DNA from: Apiotrichum sp. Y4204
Lineage: Eukaryota > Basidiomycota > Tremellomycetes > Trichosporonales > Trichosporonaceae
Direction: 5' to 3'
DNA: 64,000 nt
Assembly: GCA_025531455.1 (NCBI GenBank)
Contig: JAMYHL010000003.1
Coordinates: 558,001-622,000, forward strand
The position numbers were made by a program, and so were the translations under genes. The first letter of the stretch is position 1, and each line of letters opens with the position of its first letter. The notes under the pieces were generated by a model. That model was not told where the DNA came from, did no database searches, and saw only the letters and a list, made by a program, of their open reading frames with translations. This document shows positions 57,502 to 64,000 of the stretch, in pieces.

Positions 57502-59875
57502 CGTTGTTGTGAGGTTTGTGGTGGACAACTCGGACTTTTGGGTTGAGGTCGAGTGACTTAGTCGAGCGGAGGATCGTCCTCTTCGGACTTTGATGAGCCT
57601 GATACACTGCAAGACGCTGAGCAGGAAAAAGCCGAAAAAATATCAGGCTGAGGAGATATTTGTATTACGTATTAGACCTGGCCTGTTTTCCTAATCAAGT
57701 ACAGGTCATTGTTTTGAGATTTGCAGATCGACAAGTCTGCTATTGCCAAGAAGGCGCGCTTGGGCTGCGGTTTGCCTACTTTGTGTTGGATCAGAACTGT
57801 TAGGTATGCACCAACAAGACAAGCTGTTAGGCCGGAGGCCGCTGGTCCACCACATTTGTGCTCCTCGGTCTTCGTCGGTCTCCGAGCAAGTGTGAGGCTC
57901 AGAGTGCGAATATCGCCCCGCGGCGCAGTAGTGCCCCGGTTCTGGACACCGCCAAGGAGCAGAAAATGCCAGCCAGGGAGGGGCGGCTGGCGAATGAATA
58001 GGCAAAGAAAACAACAAGAAAAACAGAAAGCAAAAGAGCATCCAGCCCATTTTGCGCCCAATTGGTCCCGCGTACGTTGTGCGTCACCCGGGGACCTCAC
58101 GGGGACCTGGGACGCGAATGATTTTTCTTCCCCTCCCGGGCGCTACCCGTGCCTGTGGGATGGTCATTGATTTCAAGGAACACAACAACCCTTTTGACGC
58201 CAGTCTTACCAGCCATCTCCGCGCTCCATATTCCTGGACCCCTCCTCCTGGACCCCTCCCCCGTTCCAATGTTGTCCGTTTGTGCGTGCTTTTCTGCGCC
58301 ACGGTCCGGCCTTCCAGTGCGTCCACAGGCGGGCACAGACCGCCCTTAGTCAAGATTTGGCGGCGTTGGGCTGGAGAAAACTGCGATGGACGAGGCGGAG
58401 GCGAGCAAGTCGCGATCGGGGTTCTGTGTCTGGTCGAATGGTGTCTTCCAACTCGCGGGTCATCTCGCGCGACCCCAGAGACGGTCAAGGTTTCTGGCAC
58501 GGCGACCTGAGGCGACATGCCATACACTTGCGCTCGTCGTACGCTCACTTTCAGACTCTCCGTCAGTCGCAATGCCCGAAAGAAGGATTCTCTCGCGATC
58601 TCTCGTGATCCATCTCTCGGACGAATCTGCACGCCCGGACCTCGTTTGATCCACGGTTTTATTCTCCTTTCCTTACGTGCACGGCGGAAAGTAGATCCCT
58701 GAAGTATTACTGTACACACTGTGTGTTGTGCCAAGTGGCCAACAAGTGGCCGTTCGGCGGTCACGCATGGAGCTGCAGGCACAGCACGACAGGGGTTGGA
58801 ATCAGGAGCATGCAGCTTCGGAATGCTGGGAGGCGGCTTGGGTTCTTTGTCTACGTAAAGCGCAGAGTGATGCAAAGGATTCAGGCTACCTGCAGCCGTA
58901 ATAACACGAGAGACCGGATCCAGCGGACGTGCAGAATCCAGGACAACCTTGCCCGAGAAGGGTGGCACTATGGAAGCCAAGGGCCAAGGAGGATTCAACG
59001 GCGAAGGCTGGCAGCGAGGCGTTCATCAGGCAAGCCTAGGCGTCCTCTTGGTCGCACTAGCTGGTATCCCGAGGGTCCTCCGAAGCTTCCCACTGGGCAT
59101 CAAGTGTCCAGGTGGGACGCTAACTGCGGCTGCTGCAGCTACTGCGGGCCACGGCGGCTTCTGGTGACTGGCGTGCCCATCCCACATTAGCGAGCCAGGG
59201 TCGGTGAGCGCAAGAGCAAACCTTGATCCCTGCGCAATTGAAGCCATTGGCGCGTGCTTCCCCGTGGAGCGCGCACGAGCGGTGAGACCTGTGCGCAGAA
59301 GATCAGAAGAACTGGCTCACGTCAGGCGCAGAAGACCAGAGGAATAGATTAAGCACAAGGGGCGGCTGTGTGCGATGGACCATGGGATGATGGCGGGCGC
59401 GAGCGCGTCGTGCCGAGAAATGTCGAGAGACAGAATGACATGCATCCTCGGGGATGCTGCCTATTTTCTCCAGCTGGAAGAGTAGCGCGACTCCTGCAGC
59501 AGGCAGCATGCCCAAGTGACCCAGGAGACCAGGCAAACGGCACCCAAACGTAAACTCGACAGCGCTGGATTCTTAAACCATCCATACCCATTCCCCCCCT
59601 CCTCTCTTCTTTTCTTCTTTCTTTCTCCAATCTCCCCTTCCATCACCACCACTTTATTCTCCATCTCCATCCCCCAGCACTCGCTAGTCGAGCCGCATCC
59701 TCTTCTCACTGCTTGACGCAGTACGCCCTGGTGGCCATCGCCCGCATCTCTCCACCCCAGCTATTCCTGTTGTTTAGATTTGCTTGCAGCGCAGCAGAGA
59801 AAAACAGCCCTTTCAACACCGCCTGATTTCCGTGAAAACAGCAGTGGCCCTGCCCCAGCAGCCACAGTAACAGCC
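57502..59875. other. 2.4-kb divergent intergenic region, no gene seen
   Basis: It contains the promoters of the mL58-type gene (minus) and the mannoprotein (plus). The longest open frame (58084-58998, minus strand, 304 codons) has random-like composition and no domain. A pyrimidine tract at 59586-59690 precedes the mannoprotein. Confidence 0.5.
59586..59690 (+). promoter_or_regulatory. Long CT-rich tract upstream of the mannoprotein gene
   Basis: About 100 nt almost devoid of G, with runs of C, TTCTTT and CTCC. Such tracts often mark promoters or leaders of strongly expressed fungal genes. It ends about 185 nt before the ATG at 59876. Confidence 0.5.
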
Positions 59876-62800
59876 ATGCGTGTCACTTCGGCCGGCCCGT
59901 CCATCGTCCTCGGCACCCTCCTGGTCTCCCAGGCTGTGGTCGCCGCGCCGTCCCCCCGCCGCCCGTACTCTCCTCACTTCCGCAAGATCTACCGCCGCGT
60001 GAAAGGAGAGGCAGAGGACACACCCTCCCCCGTCGCTGAACCTGTGGCCTCCTCGACCAGCGCTGGCGCTGCCGAGGAGTCCCCGGTCGTGGTGTCGATC
60101 CACAACTCGACTGTCATCGTCTCGGTCCAGAACGCGACTATCAACGTAGACCCGGAGTCTGTCGCCAACTCGACCGAGTCCACCGAGACAAACACCACAA
60201 CTACCGACACGGAGCCGAGCGCCAACATTACTTCGACCATTGTTCCCGTGCCCGAATCTACTGACAACTCGACGGCCCCGACGGCGACCGACCTCCCGGC
60301 CAACTCAACTGCGCCCTCGGTCACCTCGCTTCCCTCGGAGTCGGCGACTGAGACCTCTGCGCTTCCCTCCGAGTCGGCAACTGAGACCTCCGCGATTCCC
60401 TCGGAATCGGCGACCGAGACCGAGGCCGCACCCGAGTCGGAGGCCAGCTCCACCCAGAATGCCATCCCCAAGCCGTCGTACCCGGCCCACAACATGAACA
60501 ACACCATCCCTGTGCCGCCCAACCTCGACCCCGAGGCCGAGGCGTCGATAACCTCGCAGGCCGGTGTTTTCGAGACCATTTCGTTCACGTCTTTCCAGCC
60601 TGCGCCTACCGAGACTTCCTCTGCTGAGGAGTCAACCAAGACCGCCGAGGCGCCCACTGAGACCTCTGAGGCCCCCGCTGAGACTGAGGAACCCACCGAG
60701 ACCGACGACGCTTCTCCCTCGCCGACCGACCCCGCCGTGGAGGACGAGGTGGAGAAGATTGCCCAGGACTACGTTAACTCTATGCTCCACAACGGGCTTG
60801 GCGGTCTCGGAAAGTATCTCCCGACCGTTACCCTCGAGCTCGTCCTCGAGCCCACCCAGGAGGCTGACGGCTCGTGGGACTATGTTGTTCACCTCGGCGC
60901 GGACGGCACTCCTACTGCCTACCCCACCTACGTGTCTTCCACGTCGCCCGCGACCCCTGCTCCTACCACTGAGGCCCCTGTTGCTCCTACGACTACCCCG
61001 GCGCCGGCTCCGCCTTCCCCGCCAGCTGCTGAGCAGCCCAAGCCGGACGCCAACGAGAACACTGGCAACCCTGATAGCGTCACCACCCAGGTCGACATTG
61101 GCGCCGACCCGTCGCCGACCGTCTCCAACCCCTTCCTGGTCCCCGCCGGCAGCGCCAACGTAATTGGCGAGGCTACCACTACTCAGGCCCCGGCCCCTGC
61201 GCCTACGACCCAGACTATCCCGACCCACACTATCGACGCCGCCAACCCGCCCCCGGCCACCACGGACAACGTTCAGGAGCCCGCTCCCTCAGTCGACGAC
61301 AACGAGCCTGCTCCGACCGAGGACACAAACTGGTCTGAGCCTGCTCCCACTGAGGACACCAACTGGTCTGAGCCTGCTCCCACCGAGACCCCCGCTGAGG
61401 AGCCCGCTCCCACCGAGACCCCCGCTGAGGAGCCCGCTCCCACCAGCGACGGTGTGACCGAGCCGCTCCCCACTGAAACCAACGTTGCTCCCGAGCCGAC
61501 CACCACCGACGACAACTCCGCCCCGGCCCCCACAACCACCGACGCACCCGAGGATACCCCCACTACTGACAATGGCGACAACACACCAGCTCCCACGGAC
61601 ACGGACAACGGTTCGTCCTCGGACATTAATACCCCTTCGCCCACGGAAAGCAGCTCGTCTGACGACTCCACTGCTGCCCCTGCTCAAACCGACGAGGCTT
61701 CCGCCACTGAGCCTTCGCTTCCTGAGACTGAGACTGGCATTCCTGTCCAGTCGGACTCTGAGACAGCTCCCCCCGCAGCTACCTCCGACACCGAGTCGGC
61801 GCCCTCCGCCGAGGTTGCTCCTACCGCTGAGGCAACCTCCGAGGCTCCCTCGGCGACTGAGGCTGTCCCGACCACTGAGTCAGTCCCCAGCGCTGAGGTT
61901 GCGTCCACCTCGGCTGCCCCCACTGAGACCGACTCTTCGGAGACCGCTGCCCCCACTGAGACCGACTCTTCGGAGACCGCTGCCCCCACTGAGACCGACT
62001 CGTCGGAGACCGCTGTTCCCACTGAGACCGACTCTTCGGAGACCGCTGCTCCCACTGAGACCAACTCGTCGGAGACCGCTGCCCCCACTGAGACCGACTC
62101 TTCGGAGACCGCTGTTCCCACTGAGACCGGCTCTTCGGAGGTTCCTACTTCGGCTACCGACATCCAGACAGCTGTGCCCGAATCTACCGTATCGGTGCCC
62201 GCTGTTCCCAAGCCCTCGTACCCTCCTCACTTCATCGTGTCTCCCTCCGCTGAGAACAGCGTCGTCCCCTCGGAGACCTCTACTGAGCCCTCTCCCGAGT
62301 CCACCTCGTCGACTGAGCCTTCCACCACCGCTGAGGAGTCTTCGACTTCTGCTTCCGTGGAGCCGACCCCTACGGCTTCTTCTGAGCCTTCCGGATCGCT
62401 TTCGGACATTACGTCCATAACTTCGACCTCAACTGAGACTTCCGTTACTGACCTTCCCACAGCCGCTCCCTCAAGCACAACTGAGGCCCCCATCGAGTCC
62501 TCGACTTCGGCCGAGCCTTCCGCTACCAGCTCTGCTGAGCCCTCGCCGACCGAGTCCGCCCCTGTCGAGTCTACCACTTCTGTCGAGCCTTCGCCCTCTG
62601 CTGAGTCCTCCGCGTCCGCTGAGCCCTCTGCCACCGTTGAGCCCTCGCCCTCGGCGCCCGCCGAGCCTTCGGTTTCGGTTGAGCCTTCTCCCTCCGCTTC
62701 CGCTGAGCCCTCGGCTGAGCCCTCGGTTTCGGCTGAGCCTTCCGCGTCCGCTGAGCCTTCCGCGTCCGCTGAGCCTTCCGCGTCCGCTGAGCCTTCCGCG

Positions 62801-64000
62801 TCCGCTGAGCCTTCCGCTACCGTTGAGCCTTCCGCTACCGCTGAGCCTTCCGCTACCGCTGAGCCTTCGTCCTCCGTGGAGCCCTCGACCACCGCTGAGC
62901 CCTCGTCCTCCGCTGAGTCCTCGGCTACCGCTGAGCCCACCGAGGTTCCCACTCCCAGCAACTCGACCGAGGTTCCTTCCGCTACCAGCAACTCGACTGA
63001 GCTCCCTTCTGCCACTGCTGCCCCCAGCAACGGCACTGAGACCGCTCTTCCCACCAACACCACCTCCATTGCCAGCTCGACTGAAGCCCCTCTTCCCTCC
63101 GAGACGGCTTCTGCCTCGTCTTCCGCTCCCATCGTTTCCGAGACTGCTGCCCCCAGCAACTCGACTGAGGCTCCCGTTCCTTCGTCCACTGTTGCCCCCA
63201 GCAACACGACCGAGCTTCCTTCCGAGACCGCCGCCCCGAGCAACACGACTGAGATTCCTCTTCCCTCTGAGACCGCCGCTCCCAGCAACACCACCGAGGT
63301 CACGAGCCCTTCGGAGACTGCTGCACCGAGCAACACCAGCGTCCCCGTCCCGAGCGAGACCTCGTCTCTCCCCGGCAACTCGACCTCGGCTCTGCCTTCT
63401 GCTACCGAGTCGGCCGCTGAGTCTTCGTCTGTCGCTCCTTCCCCCACGTCGTCGGTCGAGGAGAACGAGAATGGCATTGCCACCGAGTACCTCACTCAGT
63501 GGACCACCGTCAACGAGACCAGGACCAGCACCGTCTGGGCTTCGTCGACCCCGGCTCCCAGCCCCTCCGTCACTGAGACGCCCTCTTCATCCGACATTCC
63601 CTCGTCTTCCGCCACCGAGTCGTCGGAGCCCTCTGTGAGCGCCTCGTCCTCCGCCACCGAGTCCGCGTCCCAGTCTTCGGCTGAGCCTTCCGCGACGGTT
63701 GCTCCTACCTCTTCGGAGGCCAGCCCTACCCCTTCTCTCTCGATCACGGTGTCGCTTCCCGACAACAACGGTCTTTGGGGTGAGGGTCACGGCCACGGAC
63801 ATGGCCACGGACATGGTCACGGACATGGTCACCACCACAGCTCTTCAGAGTCCGAGTCTGAGTCTGCCGAGCCCACGACCACCACCTCTAGCGAAGCGAC
63901 TTCCTCTAGCGACTGGCAAACCTCGTCGTGGACTTCGAGCAGCACTGCTCAGCCCACGATGACCAGCTCCTCGCCCCAGCCCGCCGGCTCCACCTCTGAC
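59876..64000 (+). CDS. Ser/Thr/Pro-rich secreted mannoprotein-like protein (partial, runs off the window)
   Basis: An open frame from the ATG at 59876 to the window edge: 1375 codons with no stop. It starts with a signal peptide (hydrophobic IVLGTLLVSQAVVAAP, cleavage after VAA likely) and a basic segment (HFRKIYRRVKGE) with a possible Kex2 site. The rest is dominated by Ser, Thr, Pro, Ala and Glu, with many N-glycosylation sequons (NST, NAT, NTT) and dense O-glycosylation potential, as in cell-wall or secreted mannoproteins. A small ordered-looking segment (VEKIAQDYVNSMLHNGLGGL) lies near residue 290. Tandem repeats of TETDSSETAAP (61922-62140) and of EPSASA (62735-62860) and a Gly-His run (63785-63838) follow. 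Three copies of a PYSPHF/PSYPxH motif recur. Whether it ends in a GPI signal lies outside the window. Confidence 0.85.
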   Translation, partial: MRVTSAGPSIVLGTLLVSQAVVAAPSPRRPYSPHFRKIYRRVKGEAEDTPSPVAEPVASSTSAGAAEESPVVVSIHNSTVIVSVQNATINVDPESVANSTESTETNTTTTDTEPSANITSTIVPVPESTDNSTAPTATDLPANSTAPSVTSLPSESATETSALPSESATETSAIPSESATETEAAPESEASSTQNAIPKPSYPAHNMNNTIPVPPNLDPEAEASITSQAGVFETISFTSFQPAPTETSSAEESTKTAEAPTETSEAPAETEEPTETDDASPSPTDPAVEDEVEKIAQDYVNSMLHNGLGGLGKYLPTVTLELVLEPTQEADGSWDYVVHLGADGTPTAYPTYVSSTSPATPAPTTEAPVAPTTTPAPAPPSPPAAEQPKPDANENTGNPDSVTTQVDIGADPSPTVSNPFLVPAGSANVIGEATTTQAPAPAPTTQTIPTHTIDAANPPPATTDNVQEPAPSVDDNEPAPTEDTNWSEPAPTEDTNWSEPAPTETPAEEPAPTETPAEEPAPTSDGVTEPLPTETNVAPEPTTTDDNSAPAPTTTDAPEDTPTTDNGDNTPAPTDTDNGSSSDINTPSPTESSSSDDSTAAPAQTDEASATEPSLPETETGIPVQSDSETAPPAATSDTESAPSAEVAPTAEATSEAPSATEAVPTTESVPSAEVASTSAAPTETDSSETAAPTETDSSETAAPTETDSSETAVPTETDSSETAAPTETNSSETAAPTETDSSETAVPTETGSSEVPTSATDIQTAVPESTVSVPAVPKPSYPPHFIVSPSAENSVVPSETSTEPSPESTSSTEPSTTAEESSTSASVEPTPTASSEPSGSLSDITSITSTSTETSVTDLPTAAPSSTTEAPIESSTSAEPSATSSAEPSPTESAPVESTTSVEPSPSAESSASAEPSATVEPSPSAPAEPSVSVEPSPSASAEPSAEPSVSAEPSASAEPSASAEPSASAEPSASAEPSATVEPSATAEPSATAEPSSSVEPSTTAEPSSSAESSATAEPTEVPTPSNSTEVPSATSNSTELPSATAAPSNGTETALPTNTTSIASSTEAPLPSETASASSSAPIVSETAAPSNSTEAPVPSSTVAPSNTTELPSETAAPSNTTEIPLPSETAAPSNTTEVTSPSETAAPSNTSVPVPSETSSLPGNSTSALPSATESAAESSSVAPSPTSSVEENENGIATEYLTQWTTVNETRTSTVWASSTPAPSPSVTETPSSSDIPSSSATESSEPSVSASSSATESASQSSAEPSATVAPTSSEASPTPSLSITVSLPDNNGLWGEGHGHGHGHGHGHGHGHHHSSSESESESAEPTTTTSSEATSSSDWQTSSWTSSSTAQPTMTSSSPQPAGSTSD
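61922..62140 (+). repeat. 33-bp in-frame minisatellite encoding TETDSSET-A-(A/V)-P
   Basis: Six full 11-codon units and a partial seventh, differing at a few positions (D/N/G at position 4, A/V at position 10). The high DNA identity suggests recent slippage or recombination, so copy number probably varies between strains. Confidence 0.92.
62735..62860 (+). repeat. 18-bp in-frame minisatellite encoding EPSASA/EPSATA
   Basis: Four identical 18-bp units (62735-62806) followed by related units in which the Ser-Ala pair becomes Thr-Val or Thr-Ala. Part of the mannoprotein stalk. Confidence 0.9.
63785..63838 (+). other. (Gly-His)8-His-His run in the mannoprotein
   Basis: Eight GH dipeptides followed by two more His, encoded by mixed GGT/GGC/GGA and CAC/CAT codons. 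A run of ten His in 18 residues could bind Zn, Cu or Ni outside the cell. It is flanked by Leu-Trp-Gly and by an acidic Ser-Glu stretch. Confidence 0.9.

Noticed and set aside
58084..58998. 304-codon minus-strand frame in the intergenic region
   Set aside because: Composition is random (many Arg/Pro/Ser, no domain, no splice context), and it begins with no good start context or promoter. Kept as non-coding unless transcripts show otherwise.
62227..63495. 422-codon minus-strand frame (EGSAEDEGS-type repeats) and plus-strand Arg/Pro/Leu frames in 60.5-63.6 kb
   Set aside because: These are other-frame readings of the repeat-rich mannoprotein. The frame from 59876 has a signal peptide and no stop, so it explains the sequence better.

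Overview
The window looks like nuclear DNA of a basidiomycete yeast. The genes are GC-rich and split by very short introns (mostly 33-60 nt, GTRNGY donors, CTNAC branch sites a few bases before the acceptor). The gene set includes Nar1, an Osh protein with ankyrin repeats, a GH128 glucanase and fungal mitochondrial ribosomal proteins. Tremellomycetes, perhaps Trichosporonales, is my best guess; this is inference from gene style and cannot be proven here. I see no virus, transposon, rRNA, tRNA or CRISPR.

Layout. 1.6-4.4 kb (-): a 13-exon sugar porter. 6.7-8.9 kb (+): a 737-aa disordered protein. 9.7-10.3 kb (+): a 191-aa helical protein whose promoter carries three TGASTCA sites. 10.7-11.5 kb (-): a small Ser-rich protein. 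12.1-13.3 kb (-): a secreted GH128 glucanase, divergent from NAR1 (14.6-16.6 kb, +). 16.8-21.2 kb (-): a 1235-aa oxysterol-binding protein with ankyrin repeats, PH domain, FFAT motif and ORD, divergent from a DHHC palmitoyltransferase (21.9-23.4 kb, +). 23.7-26.7 kb (-): a 905-aa uncharacterised protein. 26.7-31.2 kb: a gene-poor stretch with several minisatellites. 31.2-36.4 kb (+): a Mug190/tricalbin-like SMP-C2 protein. 36.5-37.2 kb (-): a tail-anchored protein. 37.9-42.4 kb (+): a 1476-aa protein with DPW, DFGDF and clathrin-box motifs, read as a clathrin-adaptor accessory protein. 46.0-47.8 kb (+): an ACS-family MFS permease. 49.6-50.8 kb (-): a J-domain protein. 51.2-53.3 kb (-): lysyl-tRNA synthetase with a likely alternative mitochondrial start. 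53.7-55.0 kb (+): mitochondrial ribosomal uL15m. 55.3-56.5 kb (+): an Ist3/RBMX2-type splicing factor. 56.6-57.5 kb (-): mitochondrial ribosomal protein of the MRP-L20 (mL58) type. 59.9 kb to the right edge (+): a Ser/Thr-rich secreted mannoprotein-like protein that runs off the window.

Themes. Two lipid-transfer or contact-site proteins (Osh with FFAT, SMP-C2), the adaptor-like protein and the DHHC enzyme all belong to membrane traffic. LysRS, uL15m and mL58 form a loose mitochondrial-translation neighbourhood at 51-57.5 kb, while the cell-wall side is represented by GH128 and the mannoprotein. Exon boundaries were worked out by hand from splice signals, and reading phase was checked across every junction listed. 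None has been confirmed by transcript data.
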